NCBI GenBank assembly: GCA_963703145.1 | Contig: OY969793.1 | Coordinates: 3,782,001-3,846,000, forward strand | Length of the DNA: 64,000 bases | Direction: 5' to 3' | DNA from: Bog-756 sp963703145 | GTDB lineage: Bacteria > Actinomycetota > Acidimicrobiia > Acidimicrobiales > RAAP-2 | Shown: piece after piece, positions 9,152-17,916 of the stretch | Numbering within the stretch: position 1 is the stretch's first letter | How the letters are laid out: each line of letters starts with the position of its first letter | Position numbers and translations under genes: made by a program | The notes under the pieces: model-generated | The model's input: only the letters and a program-made list of their open reading frames with translations | Told to the model about the DNA's origin: nothing | Database searches by the model: none

Positions 9152-9268
9152 TTGCCGTTCTACATTTGGGAGAACTACGATTCCAGCGGTGTCCCAGCCC
9201 GCCGGCGATCACCGGTTCCACCCCCGGTCCGCCCGAGGGACGAGGCGCGAGTCAATGAGGAGGGCCGC

Positions 9269-9448
9269 ATGACCGTAGTGGCAGCCGAGAGGCCGAGTGG
9301 CACCGTCGGTGCGGAGGTCGTCGATGTCGACCGCGACCGTTTGCTGAACCATTCCGAAGTGTCGGTTGTCCACCGCGCGTTGCCCTACGACACGTCTCCC
9401 CGGGTCATGCATCACTGCACGCTGAGCGCTAACGCGGTGATCCGGTGA
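9269..9448 (+). pseudogene. Remnant of a TauD-type alpha-ketoglutarate dioxygenase (internal deletion)
   Basis: A 59-codon frame with a good AGGAGGG site 4 bases before ATG. Its N-terminus (GAEVVDVDRDRLL) looks like the start of TauD/TfdA-family dioxygenases, and its end (VVHRALPYDTSPRVMHHCTL) looks like their C-terminus. That end carries the His and Arg that bind iron and 2-oxoglutarate. The roughly 200 residues between are missing, including the HxD iron motif, so it cannot be active. The family call rests on resemblance by eye. It overlaps the following gene by 4 bases, as intact operon partners would. Confidence 0.5.
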
Positions 9449-10045
9449 GCGGCCAGGAGGAGGGTCCGTCCGACGAGCCTCGCATCGCACCCTTGCCACC
9501 CTCGGAGTGGCCCCCGGAGATGAGGGAGGCGCTCGCCGCCCTCCGGCCACCCAATCCGCGGCATCCGTTCCCGTCACGGGATCCCGGCCGGCCCAAAGGT
9601 CTCAACGCCCTGGGCACACTGGCCCACCACCCGGAACTGGCACGTGCCTTTCACACCTTCAACGGCCACATCCTCTTTGCCTCGAGCCTCTCGCCCCGCC
9701 AGCGCGAGCTGCTGGTCCTGCGAGTGGCCGCACCTTCGCCAGTCCGGCTACGAGTGGAGACAGCACGTGCTGCTGGCCGGCGATGCCGGCATCTCGTCCG
9801 AGGAGGTCACTTGGATCAGCGAGGGGCCGGGCGCCCCGGGTTGGTCGCCGGCCGATCGGGCACTGATCAGCGCGGTCGACGAGCTACTCGCCGATGCCAG
9901 GGTGGCCGACGACACGTGGGCCGTTCTGGCAGACGCGCTCGAGGTCGAGCAGCTGTTCGACCTCGTCTTCACGGTCGGGGCCTACGACGCCCTGGCCATG
10001 GCCTTCCGCTCCTTCGGTGTCCAGATCGATGACGACCTGCTGTAG
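9445..10045 (+). CDS. Carboxymuconolactone decarboxylase (AhpD-like) family protein, single-base frameshift
   Basis: The first part (HPELARAFHTFNGHILFASSLSPRQRELLVLRVAA) and the second part (LRQSGYEWRQHVLLAGDAGIS, then SAVDELLADARV to the C-terminus) match the CMD fold. Family proteins carry the RxxEL..R and YEWxxH segments seen here. They lie in different frames; deleting one C near 9733 joins them as VAALRQSGYEW, giving about 199 residues. There is no CxxC, so peroxidase activity of the AhpD type is unlikely. Starting with GTG overlapping the TauD remnant, it precedes a Rieske oxygenase and probably belongs to the same transcript. Confidence 0.78.
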
Positions 10046-10116
10046 GGGAGAACCCGCTTCTCTTTTTCAGAGATCAATGATACCTTGGGCCATCGGCCCC
10101 ACAGGAGGACAACGAC

Positions 10117-11409
10117 ATGGCGCATTTCCCCAAGCCAGCCGAGGGGAGTTGGACGCAGCACTACCCCGAACTGGGCACCGGCCCGGTCGACTACGAGGAC
10201 TCCATCTCCCCCGAGTTCTACGAACTCGAGCGCAAGGCCATCTTCAAGAAGACGTGGCTCAACGTGGGTCGGGTGGAGGAGATCCCCCGTGCCGGCCGAT
10301 ATTTCACCAAAGAGCTCCAGTGCGCGGGGACCTCGGTGATCATCGTCCGCGACAAGGACGGCGAAGTGCGCGGGTTCCACAACATCTGTCGCCATCGCGG
10401 CAACAAACTGGTCTGGAACGACTATCCCGGCGAGGAGACGAGCGGCGTCTGCCGTCAGTTCACCTGCAAGTACCACGGGTGGCGCTACGACCTGGACGGC
10501 ACGCTCAACTTCGTCCAGCAGGAGTCGGAGTTCTTCGACCTCGACAAGTCTGACTTCGGCCTGGCCGCGGTGCAGACCGAGGTGTGGCAGGGCTTCATCT
10601 TCGTCAACCTCGACCCCGACAACACCATCTCGGTCAAGGACTACCTCGGGGAGCTCGGTGCCGGCATCGAGGGCTACCCATTCGGCGAGATGACCCAGGT
10701 CTACAAGTACCGGGCCACCGTGGGCAGCAACTGGAAGCTCTTCATCGACGCCTTCGCCGAGTTCTACCATGCGCCGGTCCTCCACGCGAAGCAGGCCACC
10801 GACGACGAGTCGCGCAAGCTCCAGGGCTATGGGTTCGAGGCGCTCCACTACGCCATCGACGGGCCCCACGGCGTGGTGTCGGCATGGGGTGGCATGTCCC
10901 CGCCCAAGGACCTGAACATGGTGAAGCCGATCGAGCGGGTGTTGCGCAGCGGCCTATTCGGTCCCTGGGACCGCCCGGACATCGACGGACTCGACGACCT
11001 GCCCGCTGGCCTGAACCCGGCCCGCCATCCGGCGTGGGGAGAGGACTCCTTCGTCTTCTTCCCCAACTTCATGCTGCTGGTGTGGGCGCCGGGGTGGTAT
11101 CTGACCTACCACTACTGGCCCACGTCCTACAACAGCCACATCTTCGAAGGAACCCTCTACTTCGTCCCCCCGAAGAACGCCACGGAGCGCCTGCGACAGG
11201 AGCTGGCGGCGGTGACCTTCAAGGAGTACGGGCTCCAAGACGGGAACACCCTGGAGGCGACCCAGACGATGATCGAAACGCGCACCGTCACCCAGTTCCC
11301 CCTGAACGACCAGGAGATCCTCCTGCGGCACTTGCACAAGACGGCCCGACGCTACGTGGCCGAGTACCAGCAATCCGAGTCGCCCGTGCAACTCTCGGCG
11401 ACCCGCTGA
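10117..11409 (+). CDS. Rieske 2Fe-2S aromatic ring-hydroxylating oxygenase, alpha subunit
   Basis: 430 residues with AGGAGG 8 bases before the ATG. The Rieske cluster ligands are C91-R-H93 and C117-K-Y-H120 (CRHRG and CKYHGW). The catalytic domain follows, with the mononuclear iron motif in DAFAEFYHAPVLH (two His ligands). This type hydroxylates rings or demethylates substrates using electrons from a ferredoxin or reductase. No beta subunit lies nearby, which suits an alpha3-type (KshA/OxoO-like) enzyme. A flavin/2Fe-2S reductase encoded 3 kb downstream could supply electrons. The AT-richer stretch just upstream of the ribosome site is the likely promoter. Confidence 0.92.
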   Translation: MAHFPKPAEGSWTQHYPELGTGPVDYEDSISPEFYELERKAIFKKTWLNVGRVEEIPRAGRYFTKELQCAGTSVIIVRDKDGEVRGFHNICRHRGNKLVWNDYPGEETSGVCRQFTCKYHGWRYDLDGTLNFVQQESEFFDLDKSDFGLAAVQTEVWQGFIFVNLDPDNTISVKDYLGELGAGIEGYPFGEMTQVYKYRATVGSNWKLFIDAFAEFYHAPVLHAKQATDDESRKLQGYGFEALHYAIDGPHGVVSAWGGMSPPKDLNMVKPIERVLRSGLFGPWDRPDIDGLDDLPAGLNPARHPAWGEDSFVFFPNFMLLVWAPGWYLTYHYWPTSYNSHIFEGTLYFVPPKNATERLRQELAAVTFKEYGLQDGNTLEATQTMIETRTVTQFPLNDQEILLRHLHKTARRYVAEYQQSESPVQLSATR

Positions 11410-11422
11410 GGGAGGAGAATCG

Positions 11423-11752
11423 ATGACCGCCTCACTGCCCCCCGAATTCGCCGACCTCGAGCCGTACTCGGCCTGGTGCCTCGGCTCGGAGCGGGAACGG
11501 TACGCCAAGCGACTGTCGAGTTCGATGGAGGAGATGCAGGCGTTCTACGACGCGGCCTTCCCCCGCCTCGAGGAGATCCTGATCTATCTGGACAAACTGG
11601 AGCTCAGCTCGCTGCCACCCGATGCCGAGCAGCTGCTGCTACTGAGCTACTCCCTCGTCAACGTCTCCTTCCCGGTCGAAGTGTGGCGTCAGCCACGGGT
11701 GCCCGACAGCGGTGCAGCCAGCATGGATGCCGTCGTCGAACCGGCGGTCTGA
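11423..11752 (+). CDS. Small protein of unknown function downstream of Rieske oxygenase
   Basis: 109 residues, start preceded by GGGAGGAG. The protein is acidic and apparently alpha-helical (SMEEMQAFYDAAFPRLEEILIYLDKLEL...), with no Cys cluster, signal peptide or membrane segment. It begins only 13 bases after the Rieske gene, so co-expression is nearly certain. A role in supporting or regulating the oxygenase is possible. I do not recognise the family. Confidence 0.7.
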   Translation: MTASLPPEFADLEPYSAWCLGSERERYAKRLSSSMEEMQAFYDAAFPRLEEILIYLDKLELSSLPPDAEQLLLLSYSLVNVSFPVEVWRQPRVPDSGAASMDAVVEPAV

Positions 11753-11866
11753 GCCGACGCTGCCGGTCGTGAGGAACCGAGTCCAACTGGCGGGTGCACC
11801 GAGGCGTACGCACGGAGGGCTGTCGTGCTCGGAACCCGTCTGCACCGCCCGAAAGGAAGTGTGAGC

Positions 11867-12820
11867 ATGCGGATCGGCGTGATGGTGGGCCCCGAACGGG
11901 GGCGATACAGCACCAAGATCAAGCGTCTGTTAGCTGATGCCCACTGGGCCGAGGACGCCGGCCTGGCCTCGCTCTGGATTCCCCAGATACCCGACGACTT
12001 CGATGCGCTGACGGCGGCAACCCTGATCGGAGCCCAGACGAGCCGGGTCGAGATCGGCACGGCGGTGGTCCCGGTGCAGCCCAGGCACCCCATCGCCCTG
12101 GCCCACCAGGCCCTGTCGACCCAGGCGGTGTGCGGAGGCCGCCTGACTCTGGGCCTCGGTGTGTCCCACCACTGGGTGATCGACGAGATGCTGGGTCTGC
12201 CCTACGAACGGCCCGCGGCCACGATGGAGGCCTATTTGGACGTGCTCGACAAGGCCCTGGCCGGCCCCGGAATGGTCGACGTCGAGAATGACCAGTTCAA
12301 AGTGCACAATCCGATCGACATCACCGACATCGCTCCGACCTCGGTGATGATTGCGGCACTTGGCCCGGTCATGCTTCGCCTGGCCGGTGAGCGGACCGAC
12401 GGCACCATCCTGTGGCTGGCCGACGAGCGGGCCATCGGATCGCACATTGCCCCGGCGATCACGGCCGCGGCCCAGTCCGCCGCCCGGCCGCCGCCGCGCA
12501 TCGTTGCCGGTGTGCCGGTCTGCCTGTGCGGTGACGATGAGGTCGAGGTGGCGGTGCAGCGGGCCAATCGCGTGCTGTCCGAATCCGAGGTGTCCCCGAA
12601 CTACCAGAAGCTGCTCGATCGTGGCGATGCCCGCACGGTCGGGGACATCCTGGCCGCCGGAACCGAGGCTTCGATCGAGAAGCGGCTCCGGTCGTTCGCC
12701 GACGCAGGCGCCACCGACGTGTCCCTGCGGGTGGTCCCCATCGGGGAGACTCGCGAGGACAAGCTGGCCTCTTCGAGGCGCACCCGGGAGTACCTTGCCT
12801 CACTCGGGGGATCCATCTGA
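11867..12820 (+). CDS. LLM class (probably F420-dependent) oxidoreductase
   Basis: 317 residues from the ATG encoding MRIGVMVGPERG, with AAGGAAG 8 bases upstream. The luciferase-like TIM-barrel is visible: AEDAGLASLWIPQIP, VEIGTAVVPVQPRHPIALA, QAVCGGRLTLGLGVSHHW and YLDVLDKAL. The sequence resembles the actinobacterial F420-dependent subset rather than FMNH2-dependent luciferases, so hydride transfer with F420 is likely but unproven. Substrate unknown. It follows the Rieske gene and its small partner on the same strand. Confidence 0.85.
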   Translation: MRIGVMVGPERGRYSTKIKRLLADAHWAEDAGLASLWIPQIPDDFDALTAATLIGAQTSRVEIGTAVVPVQPRHPIALAHQALSTQAVCGGRLTLGLGVSHHWVIDEMLGLPYERPAATMEAYLDVLDKALAGPGMVDVENDQFKVHNPIDITDIAPTSVMIAALGPVMLRLAGERTDGTILWLADERAIGSHIAPAITAAAQSAARPPPRIVAGVPVCLCGDDEVEVAVQRANRVLSESEVSPNYQKLLDRGDARTVGDILAAGTEASIEKRLRSFADAGATDVSLRVVPIGETREDKLASSRRTREYLASLGGSI

Positions 12821-12985
12821 CCGGCAGGGATGGACCTGTTCGGCCCGGGAGGACGGGTCGGGCACCGCTTGGTCGGGTGGCCGATGACCGAAGGTGGCGA
12901 TGGATGATTCGAGCAGCTCCGACTGGCGCGGGCCATGTTGGGAGATGCGTGCATTGACAGCGTGGTTGACGACTCCGAGGCGGAG

Positions 12986-14241
12986 CTACTCGGGCTGGTC
13001 GTGACGGTAGATCTGTCCGCCCTTCATGACGAAGCGGACCGACTCGGTGACGGTGATGTCGGTGAGGGGATCTCCCGGAACGGCGATGATGTCGGCCAGA
13101 GGCCCTCCTCGAGCCGCCCCCGGTCGTCGACGTCGATGAGCTCGGCCGAGACGAGGGTGGCGGCACGGAGGGCCTGGAGGGGGGTCATGCCCCGGTCGAC
13201 CAGGGCGACCAGCTCCTTGGCGTTTCGGCCATGGGGGATGGCGGGGGCGTCGGTGCCGCAGGCGATGCGGGCGCCTCGGCGGATGGCCTTGGTGATGGTC
13301 TCCCTGGCCCGGGGGAACACCTCGGCCGCCTTGGCCTGGAGTTCGGGGGCGGCATGGGACACGTCCATGCCGTCGCCAGGTACGTCGTGGCCACCAGGAA
13401 CGTGTCTCGCTCGATGAACAGGTCCAAGCGTCTCGTCGCTCATGAGCGATCCGTGCTCGATGCAGTCGATACCCGACTCGACGGCCACCCGGATGGCCTC
13501 GTCGCCGTGACAGTGGGCCGCAACCTTCAGGCCGGCGCGGTGGGCCTCGTCGACGATGGCCTCGAGCTCTTCGGTCGAGTACTGGCGAGCGCCGGCCGGA
13601 CCGGTGTGCGACATGACCCCGCCCGACGCGCTGACCTTGATCACCTTGGCGCCGTACTTGATCTGGTAGCGGACGGCCTTGCGGACCTCGGAGACGCCGT
13701 TGGCGATGCCCTCTTCGACGGTGAGGGGCAGGACGTGGGGGGCGAGGGCCTGGAACATGGTGGGGTCGAGGTGACCTCCCGTCGGGCTGATGGCGTGCCC
13801 GGCGGGGACGATGCGGGGGCCGTCGACCCAGCCCATGTCGATGGCCTTCATCAGGGCCACGTCGAGCAGGATGCCGCCGGTCTGCACGAACAGTCCCAGA
13901 TTGCGCACGGTGGTGAAGCCGGCCCGCAGGGTCCGACGGGCGTTGGCCGCGGCCCGCAGCATGCGCAAAGCCGGATCCTCCTGGACGGGGACCAGGGGGC
14001 TGGTGTGGTTCGGGCCCCCCATCACCAGGTTGACTTCCATGTCCATCAGGCCCGGGAGCATGGTGACGTCCCCGAGGTCGATCTCAGTGGCGCCGTGCGG
14101 GACGGAGGTGGGGGAGACCCCGACGATGCGGTCGCCGTCGACCAGAAGGTTCCCGGGCTCCACGAGTGTCGCCGCGACGATGTCGAGCATGCGGGCGCTG
14201 ACCAGGTGGGTGGGAGGCTGCGGCGTCCGTGGTCGTGGCAT
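12986..14241 (-). CDS. Metal-dependent amidohydrolase, three single-base frameshifts
   Basis: Frames assemble into about 417 residues of the amidohydrolase superfamily, imidazolonepropionase-like branch. Seen are GDVTMLPGLMDMEVNL, the Lys region KVIKVSASGGVMSHTGPAGA, VAAHCHGDEAIRVAVESG with two His, CIEHGSL and ACGTDAPAIPHG with the metal-binding Asp. The first metal motif, normally HxH after GLID, reads MEVNL, so one metal site may be altered. Shifts: an extra base near 13424, a missing base near 13377, and a missing base near 13100. After the last one the protein ends ADIIAVPGDPLTDITV..QIYRHDQPE. It would hydrolyse a cyclic amide, ester or imide; substrate unknown. Confidence 0.75.
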
Positions 14242-14381
14242 GTCGACTCCTTGGGAGGCGATAGCGACGTTGTCGCCGGGTGGCTATCGGGTTATCCGAT
14301 GGTCGCGAGGTCTGTTACCGTACCAAAACGACACCTCGCGGGAGGTGTCGAGAAGAGGCGTCGGACCGTGCGCCCTAAGTT

Positions 14382-14398
14382 TGAGAATGGCATTCTCA
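14382..14398. promoter_or_regulatory. Perfect 7-3-7 palindrome, probable operator
   Basis: TGAGAATGGCATTCTCA has 7-base arms around GGC. It lies between the divergently transcribed amidohydrolase and ferredoxin reductase, 58 bases before the latter's GTG. Size and symmetry fit a TetR- or MarR-type operator. GAGAAT also occurs inside the promoter at 15546-15574. Confidence 0.6.
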
Positions 14399-14455
14399 GC
14401 CGAGTGCTACAATCACCCTGATGGAACCTGCTGGCTCGCGTTCCGGCGGGCCCTT

Positions 14456-15514
14456 GTGACTGGGCACGAAGCCGTCCTGTTGCGGCACGGCTATCACTCC
14501 CTCCGGGTCAAGCAGGTCGTGCACGAAACCGACGAGGCCCGATCGTTTGTGCTCGAGGTGCCAGAGGACCTCCGAGAGACGTTCGGGTACCAGCCCGGGC
14601 AGTTCTGCTCGTTCCGGGTCCAGTCGGAGGGGTCGAGCACTCCCGCTGCTACTCCATGTCGAGTGCTCCCGAGACGTCGATGGCGACCTGACCTTCACGG
14701 TGAAGCGGGTGCCGGGCGGCACCGTGTCCAACTGGCTCGTCGATCACGTGGTCGAAGGTGACTTGATCGAGGTGAACCCACCGTCGGGCAACTTCTGCGT
14801 GCGGGAGAGCGGCCGCCCGATCATCGCCTTCTGTGGGGGGAGCGGAATCACGCCGGTGATGTCGATCGCCAAGAGCGTGCTGGCCGACCACGCCGCGCAC
14901 GGTTCGCCTCCTCTATGCCAACCGGGGCGTGGACTCGGTGATCTTCGACGAGGCCCTGAAGGCAATGGAGACTCGGCGACCGGCACAGATTGGGCGTCCA
15001 GTCATCACTTCGACCTGGAACGGGGATTCGTCGACGAGGCAGCCGTCACTGCCTTCGTCGACGGCCGGCCTCGATGCCGACTTCTACATCTGCGGACCCG
15101 GGCCGTTCATGGACCTGGTCGAAGCAACGCTGCTTGGGCTCGGGGTGCAGCCGGACGACATCTCCATCGAGCGATTCGAGATCGCCGCCGAACCCGGTGA
15201 CGCCGGCCCCGATCAGGTCGGATCACTCCGAGGCGCCAACGTCGATCGTCGTGATCCTTCGGGGCAAGAAACACCAGATTGCCTACCACTCAGGTGACAC
15301 CGTGCTCGAGACGGCCCGGCGGGCAAGCGTGGCGACCCCGTCCTCGTGTGAGGCGGGCAGCTGCGCCACCTGCATGGCCTTCCTCCACGAGGGCACGGTG
15401 GCCATGCGGGTCAACGACGTCCTGACCCCGGACGAAGTCGAGGAGGGGTGGGTGCTCACCTGCCAGGCAATGCCGACGAGCTCCTCGCTGACCGTGGAGT
15501 TCGAACCGCTCTGA
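14456..15514 (+). pseudogene. Ferredoxin reductase-type electron-transfer protein (FAD/NAD plus 2Fe-2S; KshB/HmpA-like), many frameshifts
   Basis: The protein can only be read by changing frame about seven times, yet each piece is well conserved. Pieces in order: HGYHSLRVKQVVHETDEARS and GYQPGQFCSFRV (FAD domain); RCYSMSSAPET (the RxYS FAD motif); DLTFTVKRVPGGTVSNWL; GRPIIAFCGGSGITPVMSI (NAD domain); RLLYANRGVDSVIFDEAL; DADFYICGPGPFM; and a C-terminal plant-type ferredoxin domain with CEAGSCATCMAF and a last Cys in VLTCQAMP. This is the order seen in reductases of Rieske oxygenases such as KshB. It is the only such reductase in the window and the likely electron donor for the two Rieske enzymes. 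As written it is not translatable; sequence error is more likely than decay. Confidence 0.75.
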
Positions 15515-15545
15515 CCCGCCCGGTCCCGATGGAAATCAGGTTCTC

Positions 15546-15574
15546 TTGACTGGAGAATTCTATCTTCGTAGGAT
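15546..15574 (+). promoter_or_regulatory. Candidate sigma-70-type promoter
   Basis: TTGACT and TAGGAT are separated by exactly 17 bases, close to the vegetative consensus. They lie between the ferredoxin reductase stop and the SDR gene. The spacer contains the 8-base palindrome AGAATTCT, which could be a repressor site. The leader to the SDR start would be about 125 bases. Confidence 0.45.
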
Positions 15575-15705
15575 GACCCGCCACCGGCCGGGGGACGATG
15601 AGCCCGGGGGAGCCGGTCGCGAGCGTGTTCGAACGGAGGATGTATGCCCATCACTGTGACCAGGTCAGGGCCGACTGCTGTCGCCACCGCCGAGGGATCC
15701 CAGGC

Positions 15706-16462
15706 GTGAGTGAGCGCCGACTGGCCATCGTGACCGGCGCCGGCTCGGGCATCGGCCGGGCCATCGCCATCCGCCTGGCCCAGGACGGATTCGCCGTCGT
15801 CGTTCTGGATCTCGACGCGAGCGCTGCCCAGTCCGTGACCGACGAGCTCACCGACCTGGGACTGGAGGGGTACGCCTTCGGGGGCGTCGACGTGTCGGAT
15901 CGGGCGCAGGTCGATGCGGCCGTGGAGCGTGCCCGGGCCGAGCTTGGTCCCCCGCTGGTCCTGGTCAACAACGCGGGGATTCCCGGCTTCAAGGAGTTCA
16001 TGAAGCATCACGGACGAGAAGTGGAACCGGATCATGGAGGTCAACCTGAATGGGCCGTTCTACTTCTCCCAGGCCGTGGTGCCCGACATGATCGAGGCGG
16101 GGTGGGGCCGGATCGTGAACATCTCGTCGTCGAGCGCCCAGTCCGGGCAGCCCTACATGGTGCACTACGTCACGTCCAAGGCCGGGCTGATCGGATTCAC
16201 CAAGGCCCTCGCCCTCGAGCTGGGCCCCACCGGGATCACCGTGAACACCATCCCGCCGGGATTCGTGGACACGCCGATGCTGCGCGGGTCCGAGGAGCGC
16301 GGCCTGCTCGGTGGGAGCGTCGACGATACCGCCAAGCGAACCCCGGTGCGGCGTGCCGGGACCCCAGAGGACATCGCCCACGCCTGCTCGTTCCTCGTCT
16401 CCGACGGAGCCAGCTACGTCACCGGTCAGGTCATCGGGGTGAACGGCGGTCGCAACACCTGA
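15706..16462 (+). CDS. Short-chain dehydrogenase/reductase (FabG-like), single-base frameshift
   Basis: Starting at GTG (MSERRLAIVTGAGSGIG), the glycine-rich NAD(P) motif TGAGSGIG and LVNNAGIPG are in the first frame. The rest follows a shift near 16003: removal of one A gives FMSITDEKWNRIMEVNLNGPF. It includes the catalytic Ser (NISSSSAQSG), YMVHYVTSKAG (Tyr-x-x-x-Lys) and the closing GQVIGVNGG. Corrected length is about 251 residues. It would oxidise or reduce a hydroxyl/keto intermediate. It closely resembles the SDR at 30204, including the SSSSAQSG and NTIPP segments, so the two are probably paralogues. Confidence 0.82.
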
Positions 16463-16510
16463 GCCGCCCTCGCCCGACAGGCTGGCCGAGCGGCGCAGTA
16501 AGGTAGCTTC

Positions 16511-16522
16511 TACACCAGTGTA
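16511..16522. promoter_or_regulatory. Palindrome TACACCAGTGTA, probable operator
   Basis: Perfect 5-2-5 inverted repeat lying 24 bases before the start codon of the amidohydrolase, within the expected promoter region. The form is typical of small dimeric repressors; no regulator can be assigned. Confidence 0.5.
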
Positions 16523-16546
16523 AACCCCATTCTCGGAGGAACCGCC

Positions 16547-17845
16547 ATGGTTGATCTCAACGATCTCATCCTCATCAGCGTCGATGACCACATCATCGAA
16601 CCCCCGGACCTGTTCGTCCACCACCTCGACGCCAAATACCAGGATCGGGCGCCCAAACTGGTCCGCAACGACGAGGGATCCGACGTCTGGAAGTTTGGCG
16701 ACGTCGTCATGGAGACCGCGGCGCTCAACGCCGTGGCCGGCCGCCCCAAAGAGGAGTACGGCCTCGAACCCCAGAGTCTCGACGAGGTCCGACCCGGCTG
16801 CTACGAGGTGGACGAGCGGGTCAAGGACATGAACGCCGGCGGCGTCCTGGCGTCGATGAACTTCCCGTCGTTCCCGACCTTCACGGCACGGGTGTTCGCC
16901 TCGGAAGACCCGGACCTCTCACGGGCGCTGGTGAGGGCCTACAACGACTGGCACATCGATGAGTGGTGTGGGGCTCACCCTGGTCGGTTCATCCCGATGG
17001 CGGTCCCGGTGATCTGGGATCCTCAACAGACCGCCGACGAGATCCGGCGGACGGCGGCCAAGGGGTGCCACTCCCTGAGCTTCACCGAGAACCCTGCCGC
17101 TCTCGGCTACCCCAGCTTTCACGACGAGTACTGGAACCCCGTCTGGACGGCATGTTGTGACACCGACACCGTGCTCTCCATCCATCTCGGGTCGTCGGGC
17201 CGGCTCTCCATCCCGGCTGTTGACTCACCACCGGACGTGATGATCACCCTCCAGCCGATGAACATCCAGTCGGCCGCAGCCGACCTGCTCTGGTCGCGGG
17301 TCCTGAAGAACTTCCCGGACCTTCGGGTGGCGCTCTCCGAAGGAGGGACGGGATGGGTCCCGTACTTCCTCGATCGCGTCGACCGGACCTTCGAGATGCA
17401 CCATGCCTGGACCCTGCAGGACTTTGGTGGCCGCCTGCCGTCCGAGGTGTTCCGTGAGCACTTCTTGACCTGCTTCATCAGCGATCCGGTCGGGGTGGAG
17501 CTGCGCAATCGGATCGGCATCGACAACGTCGCCTGGGAGGCCGACTACCCGCACAGCGACTCCATGTGGCCGACAGCACCCGAGGAGCTGCAGGCGACCT
17601 TCAGCGAGTTCGACGTTCCCGACCCTGACATCAACAAGATGACCCATGAAAACGCCATGCGGTGGTACTCGTTCGACCCGTTCGTCCATGTGCCCCGGGA
17701 GGAGGCAACGGTTGGGGCACTGCGCCGCAGCGCTCAGGGTCACGATGTGTCGATCATGTCCCGGAGCACCCGGGTGCGAACGCCGGACGAGAAGCTGGAG
17801 GGATTCCGGAAGCGGGCACGGCGCGCCGTGGCCGCCGAGCGTTGA
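16547..17845 (+). CDS. Amidohydrolase 2 family (ACMSD-like TIM-barrel) metal-dependent hydrolase/decarboxylase
   Basis: 432 residues with a GGAGGAA site before ATG. The N-terminal metal motif is VDDHIIEPPDLF (D-x-H), followed by RVKDMNAGGVLASMNFPSF, a mid-barrel His (LSIHLGSSG), ALSEGGTGWVPYFLDRVDR, and the C-terminal Asp region NVAWEADYPHSDSMWP. These are typical of the ACMSD-related amidohydrolase 2 family, which contains decarboxylases and hydrolases of aromatic or vinylogous acids. Many actinobacterial copies sit in sterol or aromatic degradation clusters. Monocistronic here, with its own palindrome upstream. Confidence 0.88.
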   Translation: MVDLNDLILISVDDHIIEPPDLFVHHLDAKYQDRAPKLVRNDEGSDVWKFGDVVMETAALNAVAGRPKEEYGLEPQSLDEVRPGCYEVDERVKDMNAGGVLASMNFPSFPTFTARVFASEDPDLSRALVRAYNDWHIDEWCGAHPGRFIPMAVPVIWDPQQTADEIRRTAAKGCHSLSFTENPAALGYPSFHDEYWNPVWTACCDTDTVLSIHLGSSGRLSIPAVDSPPDVMITLQPMNIQSAAADLLWSRVLKNFPDLRVALSEGGTGWVPYFLDRVDRTFEMHHAWTLQDFGGRLPSEVFREHFLTCFISDPVGVELRNRIGIDNVAWEADYPHSDSMWPTAPEELQATFSEFDVPDPDINKMTHENAMRWYSFDPFVHVPREEATVGALRRSAQGHDVSIMSRSTRVRTPDEKLEGFRKRARRAVAAER

Positions 17846-17916
17846 CACCTGACGCCGTTACCTGGTCAACCGTGGTCCTAGTCGGGCGACGGCCCGCTGG
17901 CGGCCATCTCCCATGC

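Noticed and set aside
13231..14421. 396-codon plus-strand frame over the amidohydrolase
   Set aside because: Antisense shadow; the minus-strand frames assemble into a recognisable amidohydrolase.
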